Position numbers and translations under genes: made by a program. The notes below the pieces were generated by a model. It was not told where the DNA came from and ran no database searches. It saw only the letters and a list, made by a program, of their open reading frames with translations. Below are positions 23,478-32,257 of a stretch of 40,890 nucleotides of DNA, piece after piece; position 1 is the first letter of the stretch; every line of letters begins with the position of its first letter. The stretch comes from Candidatus Equimonas faecalis (GTDB lineage Bacteria; Bacteroidota; Bacteroidia; Bacteroidales; Bacteroidaceae): contig JAGHRT010000012.1 in assembly GCA_018066245.1 (NCBI GenBank), positions 1-40,890 of the forward strand, in the 5' to 3' direction.

Positions 23478-24474
23478 ATGTTGACTTGTAAGAAAACATA
23501 TAACATATCAACTATCAAAAAGGATTGGATATCATTGCAAGAAAAGGGTGGGCTGCATACCCCTTTTCAAGATTACGACTATATGAAGAGAACTTGGAAA
23601 TTACTATATCCATACTATCTAAAGAAGAATTATATGGGTAAGTTCTATAGTTTCTATGATGATGGCGAGTGTGTGATGATTGTTCCGACAGCTCACTATC
23701 TGAGAAAACGTCATGCAGAACTGTTGGCGAATGTCAACGGATTGAATTATTGCGATGTATTGGTGAAAGATGAGAAATATATTAAACCTGCACTTGCGAT
23801 GATGGCTCAAGATTACGACACTTTGAACTGCAACAAGGTGCTTGAGAGTTCGGTGCTTTATACTGCATTGAAAGATGAGGTAGAGATAAGTAGAACGCTA
23901 AACAACGTATGTATAAACTTTGGTGATGACTTTGAGGCTTACAACAAATCGCTTTCTAAGTCCACTCGTCAGAACTTGCGTACGGCTTACAATCGCCTAA
24001 ATACAGACGGCAAGTCGTTGGAGTTTAAAGTGATGGTCGGGGGGGGGAGGGGGTAAATTTGATTACTCTCCGTTCATTGACCTTTATAGCGAAAGACATG
24101 CCGCAAGGTATGGTGTCAAGACAAGCCGCATAAAGAAATGGTTCCTGCTTCATCAAAGTTTTGCAACTCGCAACTATGTTGACAATACAAGAGGGTTTAC
24201 TTTTGCACTCTACATAGACGATAAGCTTGCAGCTTTTATGAGCGGTATGCTTGGGTTGCGCAACGAGTATGTTGTGCCAAGACTATCAATCAATGACGAG
24301 TTTGGATTTTACTCTCCAGGGATGTTGTTGCTGAATGAAACTGTGAAGCACTTTATAGCAGAAACTGATGTGCGTCATCTTGACCTCTCGCAAGGAGAAG
24401 AGCCCTATAAATACAAAATGGGAGGTGAAGCGCATCTGACGCATAGCTTTACAATAGATCTTCGTGAACTATAA
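23478..24474 (+). pseudogene. GNAT/FemAB-like acyltransferase, frameshifted at a poly-G tract (possibly phase-variable)
   Basis: Two frames make one protein. The first (23478 to the TAA at 24054) has a FemAB/BioF2-like N-terminal half ending FEAYNKSLSKSTRQNLRTAYNRL. The second frame picks up at about 24052 with GKFDYSPFIDLYSERHAARYG and runs to 24474, ending YKYKMGGEAHLTHSF, the classic end of this acetyltransferase family. The frames meet at G9-A-G5 (24039-24053). Loss of one G, or gain of two, would restore one 330-aa protein. This may be a decayed gene, a sequencing slip in the G run, or a phase-variable switch for polysaccharide acylation. Confidence 0.8.
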
Positions 24475-24606
24475 ACGTGGAGATACTAATAACGAAAAAC
24501 AATGGATATACTAAAATCAATCGCCAAGGCGGTATGGGCATTTGATCGTATCTGTTTTGGCTGCAGGTAAATCACAGGTAGTATGACTTTTTATAATTGA
24601 AATACA

Positions 24607-25938
24607 ATGGATTACTTTAAAGAAGAGGATTTCTATAAAGAAGCAGGCTCTCCAACTGAGTATCTTCTTTATTGCTCATATATTTTCTTTCAACAATCTG
24701 AAACGGAATGGGGTAGAGACTATGATCAGTTTGCTCTTGTTGGTAATGCTGAATATCCATACATAAGACTTACTAGAAAAAGAGGGCAAAGTCATTATCC
24801 ATCAGGTGGTAGTTCTAAGATTGCAGTTGATGGCAGCTTTGCTCGAAAATCGGAAAAAGAACGTGATGCGGAATGCCCCAAGATTGCATGGGGATTAGCT
24901 GCTGAGTTTCTTGGAAAATTGAGATTTGATGCTAGACAAGATGATTATGTACTGGCTGTATCATGTGAGAAGATGTTTTCGGATTATTATGGCAGATATT
25001 TAACTGCATATCTCGATTGTCATAGTTCTTTGAAATATGAAAACATATCGAAAGAGCAGAAGGAGCTCGATTTCATAGAGTCTCATATAACTCATATGGC
25101 AGAATGTTGGGAAAAGTCTGCACCTTTGAAAAATTATACAATACTTTATGAATACGCAAAAAACAAGGTTGCAGCATACGAACAATTCGTCTTAAATAAG
25201 AGAAATAATATACTGAAAACAATCAACCCGATGAAAAATAGTTATAGCACTGAGGTTCGGGAAATATTCAAAAAGAAATATGTAAAAGTTTTCTTTTTGG
25301 ATGATTCTATAGCAGAAGCAGCACAGGAGGCAATTTCAGCTCTAATCTGTGTAAAAAATGCAAACATCACGATAAGCGAGAGTAATGCACATCCTGGTAA
25401 AACATTGACAGTTCAACCAAAACCTATGGTGTTGGCAGAAGACTGTGAGAAAGAGGTATGCATATGTATGGATCACTTCCTTGCAAATGAAGTCATTGGT
25501 GAAATGCAACCACATAATGAGGCTTATTTTGCAGGAATTGAAAATCGCATCATTGAACGATTAGATAAGGCTCAAGCAACAATTGATGTGTGTGTCGCAT
25601 GGTTTACAAATGAACGATTGCGCGACAAACTGCTAGAGAAACAAGCACAAGGAATTGCTGTCAGAGTGATCATCTATAAAGATGGCGTAAATCATAATCA
25701 TGGTGTTGACTTGTCTGAGATAAAGCATAAAGAATATCGAGGTGAAAGAGGTGGTATCATGCATGAGAAGTACTGCGTCATAGATAATGTTACAACTATT
25801 AATGGCTCCTACAATTGGACATTGAATGCTGAAAACAAAAATGACGAAGATGCAGTATTCCATATTACAGATGTTGATTTGGCCTCTTCTTATACTCGTC
25901 AATTCAATGCTATGTGGAATCGTGATGAAAACGCATAA
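24607..25938 (+). CDS. PLD-like nuclease-domain protein
   Basis: A 443-aa protein. The C-terminal ~140 residues form a phospholipase-D-like domain: RLDKAQATIDVCVAWFTNERL, IAVRVIIYKDG, then HEKYCVID with the HxKx4D motif (H386, K388, D393) and NGSYNWT with N399. One HKD motif suggests a dimeric nuclease of the Nuc/BfiI type. The first ~280 residues are of unknown family and could be the sensor part. It interrupts the polysaccharide genes and precedes the sugar-transferase gene. Defence nuclease is inferred from family and position. The 24475-24606 spacer has only a 22-codon frame (24502-24570) that could be a gene remnant. Confidence 0.8.
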   Translation: MDYFKEEDFYKEAGSPTEYLLYCSYIFFQQSETEWGRDYDQFALVGNAEYPYIRLTRKRGQSHYPSGGSSKIAVDGSFARKSEKERDAECPKIAWGLAAEFLGKLRFDARQDDYVLAVSCEKMFSDYYGRYLTAYLDCHSSLKYENISKEQKELDFIESHITHMAECWEKSAPLKNYTILYEYAKNKVAAYEQFVLNKRNNILKTINPMKNSYSTEVREIFKKKYVKVFFLDDSIAEAAQEAISALICVKNANITISESNAHPGKTLTVQPKPMVLAEDCEKEVCICMDHFLANEVIGEMQPHNEAYFAGIENRIIERLDKAQATIDVCVAWFTNERLRDKLLEKQAQGIAVRVIIYKDGVNHNHGVDLSEIKHKEYRGERGGIMHEKYCVIDNVTTINGSYNWTLNAENKNDEDAVFHITDVDLASSYTRQFNAMWNRDENA

Positions 25939-26062
25939 GCAGCACCCCTTCTGATCAATGGAGAAATCGCGGTTACTGCTTATGCCTAATATAGCATTAA
26001 TTACTAAGGAATAGAATGTGTATGTAAGGATATTTATTAATCAAAATAAATACAAAGGAATC

Positions 26063-26950
26063 ATGGTACTGAAATGGATATTTGACCGAGTGGTCAGTTT
26101 TATCGGAATAGTATGCCTCTGCTGGATTTTCCCCATCGTGGCAATTCTTATCAAAATCAAGATGCCGGGTGGTCCCGTGCTTTTCTGTCAGAAGCGCGTG
26201 GGAAAGAACGGAAAACTCTTTACTTGCCACAAGTTCCGCTCAATGACGGTGGCACCGAAGGTGAATAGTAACGAAAACGAAAACGATAACGAAAAACCGC
26301 TGGAGAAAAAGGCCGTCGGGAACGAGAACAGCAATGGGTGGTCAACGGTATCCGTGGCAGGCGATAGCCGCATTACTCCTTTCGGAGCAAAACTGCGCCA
26401 TTATAAGATTGACGAACTTCCGGAACTCTGGGATGTGCTGATTGGCAATATGAGTTTCGTGGGACCTCGTCCCGATGTTCCAGGATATGCCGACCAGTTA
26501 CAAGGTGATGACCGCAAGGTGCTGAAATTGCGTCCCGGCATCACCGGACCTGCCACCCTCAAATACAGACTGGAAGATGAGATGATAGCAGAGTTTGTGA
26601 GGAAGGTGAGATTGAAGGATAACGAAAACGAAAAAGCCTGCGGCCACGAAAACGAAAACGAAGGGGCCTGCGGCAACGAAAACGAAAACGAAGGGGCCGG
26701 AGGCAACGAAAACGAAAACGAAAAGGCTTTTGGGAATGATAACGAAAACGAAAACTTTGTTTTGCCTGAGAACGTGAGGGAGATGACGGATCAGGAATTG
26801 GCGGTGTGGTATAACGACAACATCATATATCCCGACAAGGTGCGTCTCAACAAGTATTATTATGAGCACTACTCCTTTATTAAGGACATCCAAATGATCT
26901 TTGCGACGGTACTGGGCTTCAAAGTCGATTTTGCGGGGGAGAGGATTTGA
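26063..26950 (+). CDS. Undecaprenyl-phosphate sugar-1-phosphate transferase (PglC/WbaP type) with repeat insertions
   Basis: Starting at MVLKWIFDRVVSF (26063) the protein has one N-terminal membrane helix, then GGPVLFCQKRVGKNGKLFTCHKFRSM, DELPELWDVLIGNMSFVGPRPDVPGY and RPGITGPATLKYR, the conserved bacterial sugar transferase motifs. It starts the polymer by placing a sugar phosphate on undecaprenyl phosphate. A longer frame begins at 26018, but the family starts at the helix. Two stretches are repeat-derived: SNENENDNEK after the SM motif and ~45 residues of NENEKACGHENENEGACG-type repeats after VRLKD. They fall in loops, so activity may persist. Confidence 0.9.
   Translation: MVLKWIFDRVVSFIGIVCLCWIFPIVAILIKIKMPGGPVLFCQKRVGKNGKLFTCHKFRSMTVAPKVNSNENENDNEKPLEKKAVGNENSNGWSTVSVAGDSRITPFGAKLRHYKIDELPELWDVLIGNMSFVGPRPDVPGYADQLQGDDRKVLKLRPGITGPATLKYRLEDEMIAEFVRKVRLKDNENEKACGHENENEGACGNENENEGAGGNENENEKAFGNDNENENFVLPENVREMTDQELAVWYNDNIIYPDKVRLNKYYYEHYSFIKDIQMIFATVLGFKVDFAGERI
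26261..26763. repeat. AACGAA hexanucleotide insertions inside the sugar-transferase gene
   Basis: Tract one lies at about 26266-26305. Tract two spans about 26615-26760 and consists of four blocks, each with AACGAAAACGAA and a GGCC- or GGAGGC-containing spacer. The period of six keeps two codons (Asn-Glu) in frame however many units are present. The same unit occurs at 11143-11221 and at about 20464-20515. Confidence 0.9.
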
Positions 26951-27033
26951 TAACGAAAACGATAACTTCTCAATCGGGTGTATAAGATAATGGTAAAAAT
27001 CCCTTCATCGTAAACTCTGCAAAATTCTGTGAC

Positions 27034-27294
27034 ATAACATCAAAAAGCGATTTCAATTGATTACAGAACTATGATGCTCTCAAAGCATATATAATAAAGC
27101 GCGGACATCTGACTGACAAGCATCTAGTAGATAACCGCGCTCTGCTCTCGTGGGCGAAGTATCAAAGATAGAAGATTAAGGAAGGTTTACTTGATATAGA
27201 GAAACGGGAAATGTTTGAGTCATTACTCGCCACTCGGTCGAATGTGCATACTGGGGGAAGAAGGAAGAAAATAGTACACTATGAAGAAAATTAA
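27034..27294 (+). pseudogene. Helicase-associated (HA) domain mini-gene, copy B (broken)
   Basis: The frame from 27034 aligns with copy C (30622) from its first codon, but ATG is ATA here, a tryptophan codon is TGA (27058-27060) and an arginine-lysine site has TAG (27169-27171). Beyond these it reads NYDALKAYI, RGHLTDKH, NRALLSWAKYQR, FESLLATRS and HTGGRRKK. It keeps one frame with no length change and ends inside the PRTase gene start (27281). It is the left copy of a same-orientation pair bracketing the retron. Confidence 0.85.
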
Positions 27295-28549
27295 TCCCGA
27301 AATATTGTCAATCCTGAGTAACAGATTTGACCGACAGGTTTCCGAATCTGAGATTTTAGCATGGATTTATAACTTTGATGAGAGCGATTGGGAAAAAGCA
27401 ATCTCTTTGCTTGACAAGGTAGAATTTTTCTCGGAAACAAGATGTACGAGGATATTGCTTGAGAAGTTAGCGGTAGTAAGGAAAAAACACCCTGGTTCCA
27501 CGGTTACAATATATCCTGTTGCTGGTCCTGGTAAGAGTGGCAACGTGATGGCATATCTGTTTAATAAGATGCTAGAGAAAGGTGTCCTTTCAAATATGCA
27601 CCTCGTTTCTCCTAATCAAGAATGGGAAAATGATAATGTCATAGTGTTATTGGATGATTTTGTTGGTACTGGCGGTAGTGTGGATAAATTCTTCGATGAG
27701 ATCAACCCTGGATTACCAGCGCAGTTTACTTGTTACTGTGTATGTGTTGCATATATGCCTTCTGGAGAAAAGAGACTGAAAGAGAGAGAAATATCTATCT
27801 TGGGACAAGAACAGCAGAGAGCTTTTCTTCAAAGAGGCTCTGTGTTTGGTTATCCACAGCGTATGCGTCCAGTAAGAGATTTTGCCAAGAAGTATGGTGA
27901 AATGATCTGTCCGCCAAAGCCTGGCCATAAAGGTAAATATACAGGTCCTTTAGGATATGCCAATTCTCAAGCGCTTGTATGTTTTGACCATACTACACCA
28001 AATAACTCACTCCCTATTCTATGGGCTTCAGCCAAGCGTACGGACAATGGCAGGCGTTGGACACCTTTATTCCCAAGGTTTGTTAGTGACAGAATAAGAA
28101 GAAATAATAATTTTACGTCACACAAGTTCTATTGGCTAAGTATTGCCCGTAAATTGAATGATGGACAAATAAATAAGATTTTCAATCAATTCGATACAAA
28201 GTCTATTCAACTTATTGGCGTACTCTATGCAAAAGGTCATCATCGTTCGGATGCCTATGTCGCAGCCTTGCTCGAAATACCACTGTGGGAGGTAAATAAA
28301 CTTTTAGAGAGGGCGCAAGCCCTGGATTTAATTGATAAAGATGGAAATTTGACCGTATTCGGTGAGTATGGATATAAGTCAATACGAAAATCGCTTAAGC
28401 AGCAACCGATAATAATTGATGAATTAATTCAAAAAGATATAGTATATGCGCCTACGGAGTTTCTTGGTCATTCCAGATTTCATGTTAATAGCGTAAAATC
28501 TGAGGAACAACAAATGCCTGAGATTTTTGCAGCCCTTGGCTGTGAGTGA
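27281..28549 (+). CDS. PRTase-fold conflict-system protein, retron effector
   Basis: A 422-aa protein. The phosphoribosyltransferase loop VIVLLDDFVGTGGS is at residues 120-133, with TVTIYPVAGPGKSGNVMAYL before it, and GYANSQALVCFDHTTPNNSLPILW closes the domain at about 225-250, as in PRTase-like proteins of bacterial conflict systems. The last ~130 residues look like a winged helix (SIQLIGVLYAKG, AALLEIPLWEVNKLL). Retrons with a PRTase-like effector next to the RT are a recognised class. It lies 99 bases before the RT gene, in the space where hairpins are seen. The effector's target is unknown. Confidence 0.8.
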   Translation: MKKINPEILSILSNRFDRQVSESEILAWIYNFDESDWEKAISLLDKVEFFSETRCTRILLEKLAVVRKKHPGSTVTIYPVAGPGKSGNVMAYLFNKMLEKGVLSNMHLVSPNQEWENDNVIVLLDDFVGTGGSVDKFFDEINPGLPAQFTCYCVCVAYMPSGEKRLKEREISILGQEQQRAFLQRGSVFGYPQRMRPVRDFAKKYGEMICPPKPGHKGKYTGPLGYANSQALVCFDHTTPNNSLPILWASAKRTDNGRRWTPLFPRFVSDRIRRNNNFTSHKFYWLSIARKLNDGQINKIFNQFDTKSIQLIGVLYAKGHHRSDAYVAALLEIPLWEVNKLLERAQALDLIDKDGNLTVFGEYGYKSIRKSLKQQPIIIDELIQKDIVYAPTEFLGHSRFHVNSVKSEEQQMPEIFAALGCE

Positions 28550-28559
28550 AAGATTAAGC

Positions 28560-28621
28560 AACATTACATGATAATTATGCTCGCTTTACACCGAGCATAC
28601 TTACCATCCTATCGGATGGGT
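28560..28621 (+). ncRNA. Candidate retron msr-like hairpins between effector and RT
   Basis: Two hairpins lie in the 99-base gap: TATGCTCG (28576-28583) with CGAGCATA (28592-28599), loop of eight; and CCATCC (28604-28609) with GGATGG (28614-28619), loop TATC. Retron msr RNAs have short stem-loops of this kind, and AGC, a usual branch-point context, occurs at 28555-28557. However, the gap seems too short for a full msr-msd, and I found no clear long msd hairpin or a1/a2 pair. Confidence 0.45.
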
Positions 28622-28648
28622 CATCGAATAGAGTATTAATATGAGATT

Positions 28649-29740
28649 ATGGAATTTCCAAGAGACTCTTTTTTATCACTAATAAAGGATAGCCCGGATG
28701 AATATAAAAAGGCTACTACAGAATATGCAGATCGTTTGTTATCCAAAGGACTACCAGTAATATTCTCGTTGAAACATCTTGGCGTACTGCTCAATGTTGA
28801 ATATCGGGACATGTGTATGCTGGTACATTTCCCTGATGGTTATTATGCATATTTCCTAATAAAGAAGAAAAAAGGCGGTTATAGGCGTATTGTAGTTCCG
28901 TATGATAACCTTAAACATATTCAGCGGTGGATCTTGCACAACATTTTGTCTAAGATTCCTGTGCATAAACAGTGTGTTGGTTTCATGAAAGGTAAAAATA
29001 CACTTGATAACGCGAAAGCTCATGTCGGGAAAAAGTACATTCGTAAGTTTGACTTTAAGAATTTTTTTGAGTCCATTAATGCGCGACAGGTGTATTACGT
29101 GTTTCGCAATGTAGGATACAGCCCATCTGTTAGCCGTTGCCTTGCGAGTCTGTGTACGCTGAAAATAGAGGATAATAAATATGATTATTTGCCACCCTAC
29201 AAAAAGATATGGTTCAAAGATCTTCATGATACTACCATAGCAGTTTTACCACAAGGAGCACCTACCAGCCCTGCACTTGCAAACATCATTTGCAACAACT
29301 TAGATAAGAGATTTTTTAGTTATGCTTTTAAAAAAAATCTTACTTACACACGCTATGCTGATGATGTAACATTCTCTTGTGATGATCCTTCACTACTTCC
29401 GAATGTTTCCTTTGTCAAGAAAGTTGTGGAAAGCGAAGGACTATCGCTGAATGAAAAGAAAACTGGTACTTATGGTCAGGATAGTAGACAGATGGTGACG
29501 GGAATCTTGATAGATGGTGAGAAGGCACATGTGCCACAAAAGTTCAAACGAGAAATCTATAGGCATCTGCATTTTTGTAAAAAGTATGGCACACATGAAC
29601 ACTTTAGACATATCGCTCCTGATAAATCCAATCCAAGAGCTTGGATCTATGGCAAGATACATTATGTGAATGCTATAGAACCAGAAGAAGCCAAGAAGAT
29701 GTTTGCCTTAGCAGATGAACTTGATTGGGGTATTCTCTAA
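28649..29740 (+). CDS. Retron-type reverse transcriptase
   Basis: A 363-aa RT with the retron-specific motifs: NAxxH as NAKAH at 121-125, the FDFKNFFESI catalytic Asp motif at 134-143, QGAPTSPALAN at 202-212, YADD at 236-239 and VTG at 283-285. These fit retrons rather than diversity-generating retroelement or group II intron RTs. It would copy an adjacent structured RNA into multicopy DNA. It sits between a PRTase-fold effector and a HEPN protein gene (11 bases after its stop), giving a three-gene retron operon. Retrons are established anti-phage systems. Confidence 0.93.
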   Translation: MEFPRDSFLSLIKDSPDEYKKATTEYADRLLSKGLPVIFSLKHLGVLLNVEYRDMCMLVHFPDGYYAYFLIKKKKGGYRRIVVPYDNLKHIQRWILHNILSKIPVHKQCVGFMKGKNTLDNAKAHVGKKYIRKFDFKNFFESINARQVYYVFRNVGYSPSVSRCLASLCTLKIEDNKYDYLPPYKKIWFKDLHDTTIAVLPQGAPTSPALANIICNNLDKRFFSYAFKKNLTYTRYADDVTFSCDDPSLLPNVSFVKKVVESEGLSLNEKKTGTYGQDSRQMVTGILIDGEKAHVPQKFKREIYRHLHFCKKYGTHEHFRHIAPDKSNPRAWIYGKIHYVNAIEPEEAKKMFALADELDWGIL

Positions 29741-29751
29741 CAAATTAGATT

Positions 29752-30549
29752 ATGGTACAAAGAAGATGTTTAAATCAGGGCGTGTTGGAACGTATCTCAA
29801 AGATATTAGGAGATACGTTTGATGGATTGACATGTTCTGAAATTGGCTACTTCCTCAGACAATGTAATATTACTGATGTTACTCCGGACATAACGAAATG
29901 GCGAAGACTTTATAGTGCGTTTGCTGAGAATCAGAATAATACGAGGTGCTCAAATGGAATTCTCAAGTTCATCCAGACAGTTCTCAACCCTTCTCGTTAC
30001 ACAGATAAAAATGAGTTTGAGAAAAAACGTTGGGACGTAAACGAAGCTTTAAGCTATGTGGGATACGAGTTGCAGGAGAATGGTAAGTTCCGAGAAGTAA
30101 CTACTGCTACCACGATTACTGAGGCTCAGAGGCGAGCAAACGATTTGGTCGATTGTTTGAAAGTTCGCAACGCGCATGCTGAAATTCTAAAGTATTGTAC
30201 GCCAGATTTAGTTGATAAAAATTACTTTCATGCTGTATTTGAGGCATGTAAGGGCTTGTTTGCTCGAATCAGACAAATGTCCTGTATCAATACTGATGGA
30301 ACTCAACTTGTTCAGCATGTATTCGGACATCCTGTTTTGGTGATTAATGCATATAGTACAAAGCAAGAGATAACAGAACAGAAAGGATTTCAATCAATAC
30401 TTGAAGGATTGTGTAATATGTTTAGGAATCCTATTGCTCATCAGCCTAAGGTAGTATGGTCTATAGATGAACAAGATGCATTGGAAATACTCTCCTTAAT
30501 ATCTTATTGCCACCGAAGGCTTGACAAGGCTGTAAGGCTGGCAGAATAA
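29752..30549 (+). CDS. HEPN-domain protein, TIGR02391/Ymh type
   Basis: A 265-aa protein. The C-terminal half is a HEPN domain: helices around YFHAVFEACKGLFARIRQMS and GFQSILEGLCNMF, then the RNase motif RNPIAH (R225 to H230, Rx4H), matching the TIGR02391/Ymh group of abortive-infection-like proteins. The N-terminal ~120 residues resemble the lead-in domain of that group. It starts 11 bases after the retron RT stop, so it is probably co-transcribed and may be a second toxin. Whether it belongs to the retron or is a passenger gene is open. Confidence 0.8.
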   Translation: MVQRRCLNQGVLERISKILGDTFDGLTCSEIGYFLRQCNITDVTPDITKWRRLYSAFAENQNNTRCSNGILKFIQTVLNPSRYTDKNEFEKKRWDVNEALSYVGYELQENGKFREVTTATTITEAQRRANDLVDCLKVRNAHAEILKYCTPDLVDKNYFHAVFEACKGLFARIRQMSCINTDGTQLVQHVFGHPVLVINAYSTKQEITEQKGFQSILEGLCNMFRNPIAHQPKVVWSIDEQDALEILSLISYCHRRLDKAVRLAE

Positions 30550-30621
30550 GAGTAAATTGCGCAACTAAAGCCTTTGATTCCAAATCTTAGATTGATTCTT
30601 GGCTGGAAAATATTCGGTGAA

Positions 30622-30891
30622 ATGACAACAAAAAGCGATATCAATTGGTTCCATAACTATGATGCCCTCAAAGCGTATATTAAAGAACACGGACATCTTC
30701 CCAATAAACATGTGGTAGAGAACCGCGCTCTGCTCTCGTGGGCGATGTATCAAAGGAGGAAAATCAAGGAAGGGACGCTGGATAACGATAAGCGAGAACT
30801 GTTTGAGTCATTACTCGCCACACGTTCAAATGAGCATACTGGGGGAGGAAAGAAACACAGCCCCAATATCTCCTGGCAATATCTCTCGTAG
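30622..30891 (+). CDS. Helicase-associated (HA) domain mini-protein, copy C
   Basis: An intact 89-aa protein from ATG 30622 (MTTKSDINWFHNYDALKAY...). It contains EHGHLPNKH, RALLSWAMYQRRKIKEGTL, LFESLLATRS and HTGG, matching the HA domain (PF03457), a small helical module that is usually repeated at the C-terminus of helicases. Here it stands alone with many Lys and Arg residues. It lies 72 bases after the HEPN gene and before the FRG gene. Long stretches of DNA are identical to copy B, for example around GCTCTGCTCTCGTGGGCGA. Confidence 0.82.
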   Translation: MTTKSDINWFHNYDALKAYIKEHGHLPNKHVVENRALLSWAMYQRRKIKEGTLDNDKRELFESLLATRSNEHTGGGKKHSPNISWQYLS

Positions 30892-30970
30892 ATCAATGTT
30901 CCATTGGAGGATGTTGAGAAGTGCCATGAACCGCAAATGGGAAAAACTGAAATAGGAAATACAATAAAAA

Positions 30971-32236
30971 ATGGAATTTACTCCCGAACATATAGCAGAA
31001 CTCCCTACTCTGGAAGATGTTATTCTCTTCCTTGCAGGTTTAACGGATGATTTTGAAGATGCAGGTGGTTGGCTTTCACAAGCCATGTTTCCACCTAATT
31101 GTAGTTGGAATCTTCCAATGGTGGATTTCTTTAATCTGGCAGACAATAATCAATTCATAGTTACGCAAACAGGTTCCAAGAGACATACACTCAAACCAAA
31201 CCTAAGGAATCGCCCCTTTCTCTATAGAGGACAAAGAAAGGATTTCGGGGGAATCATTTCTGGATTTACAAGAGATGCCATGTCTGACAACGGTCTGTTG
31301 TTTAGAGAAGAGGCAAGGGAATATCATTTGATAAATAATCTGAAAGCAGAGGATTTCATTGCCTTGCTGAAGACACATCCATTGTTCATGATGTTGGACA
31401 GAGGTATCTTTCTTGAACCAGAACGCAAGCCTATATTTATAAATATGAATTATTATGGACTTGCACAGCATTATGGATTTCATACTGGTCTAATTGATTT
31501 TACTACAGACATTGATGCAGCAGCATTCTTTGCATGTACGCGATACTTAGGCGATGATAAGTATGAACCTGTTACAGATATTGAAAAAGATCCGTATGGT
31601 GTCATCTATGTACATAAAATTCGGCCAGAAGCTACTTTTAAGTATTTAGGATTTAGCACAATAGGCCTACAACTCTATCCGAGGTCTGGAGCTCAGAAAG
31701 GAGTTTGCTACAATGAAGGTATCTCACGATTGAATGTGAATGAGTTGGTTCGGCCAGTCTATTTTCGTCATAATCCAGAGGTGTCAAAACGAGTATATGA
31801 CATTCAGAAAGATGGTAAGTTGCTGTTCCCAAAAGATTCCATAAGCAAGTACGCGCAGGAGATTCTGAATGGAAATGAAATATCTGGTGAAACTTTTGCA
31901 CAGAATTTGTATAGTAATCATGATAATTTGCAAGAAAACCTAAGTGTTTTGGCAAAACACAATATTAATGTCAACTGGCATAAGCGTATGCATTTTACGA
32001 ACGAGATGCTACAAGAGGTACAAAAGGATCTTAGGGATAATCTCTGGGAGAAATTTTGCGATCAGATCTATTTCGCAGATGGCAAGAAAGGAAAACAGAT
32101 GCATGATTCCCTTCTCAATTTGCCCAATAATCCTGCATACAAGCATTACTTTAATGTGAATGAATACGAACGTATAACAGCTTACGATGCAGATATTCAT
32201 AGAAGAGCAAGGAAAATTCGTAGAAGAAACATTTAA
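30971..32236 (+). CDS. FRG-domain protein
   Basis: A 421-aa protein with the FRG domain: FLYRGQRKDFGG at residues 83-94 carrying the (F/Y)RGQ motif, and YYGLAQHYGFHTGLIDFTTDIDAAAFFACT at about 161-190, corresponding to the usual HYG-x-TxLLD-x-T region. FRG domains are widespread in phage-defence neighbourhoods; their activity is not established. The C-terminal ~150 residues have no obvious match. It starts 79 bases after copy C and ends 21 bases before the broken ATPase, so it may form part of that operon. Confidence 0.82.
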   Translation: MEFTPEHIAELPTLEDVILFLAGLTDDFEDAGGWLSQAMFPPNCSWNLPMVDFFNLADNNQFIVTQTGSKRHTLKPNLRNRPFLYRGQRKDFGGIISGFTRDAMSDNGLLFREEAREYHLINNLKAEDFIALLKTHPLFMMLDRGIFLEPERKPIFINMNYYGLAQHYGFHTGLIDFTTDIDAAAFFACTRYLGDDKYEPVTDIEKDPYGVIYVHKIRPEATFKYLGFSTIGLQLYPRSGAQKGVCYNEGISRLNVNELVRPVYFRHNPEVSKRVYDIQKDGKLLFPKDSISKYAQEILNGNEISGETFAQNLYSNHDNLQENLSVLAKHNINVNWHKRMHFTNEMLQEVQKDLRDNLWEKFCDQIYFADGKKGKQMHDSLLNLPNNPAYKHYFNVNEYERITAYDADIHRRARKIRRRNI

Positions 32237-32257
32237 GAATATACTGAAGTGATATAA

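Noticed and set aside
24502..24570. 22-codon frame before the PLD gene (MDILKSIAKAVWAFDRICFGCR in two parts)
   Set aside because: Too short to support; it may be the start of a disrupted capsule gene, but nothing confirms it.
26498..26893. Minus-strand frame rich in FVFVF over the sugar-transferase gene
   Set aside because: It is the complement of the hexamer repeats in a well-supported plus-strand gene, so it is a shadow frame.
26951..27280. Retron RNA upstream of the PRTase gene
   Set aside because: This space aligns with HA mini-gene copy B and shows no strong long hairpin.
28649..29740. Diversity-generating retroelement RT, suggested by nearby Avd-like four-helix-bundle genes
   Set aside because: The RT has retron motifs (NAxxH, VTG), no template/variable repeat pair was found, and the nearest four-helix-bundle gene is about 9 kb away.
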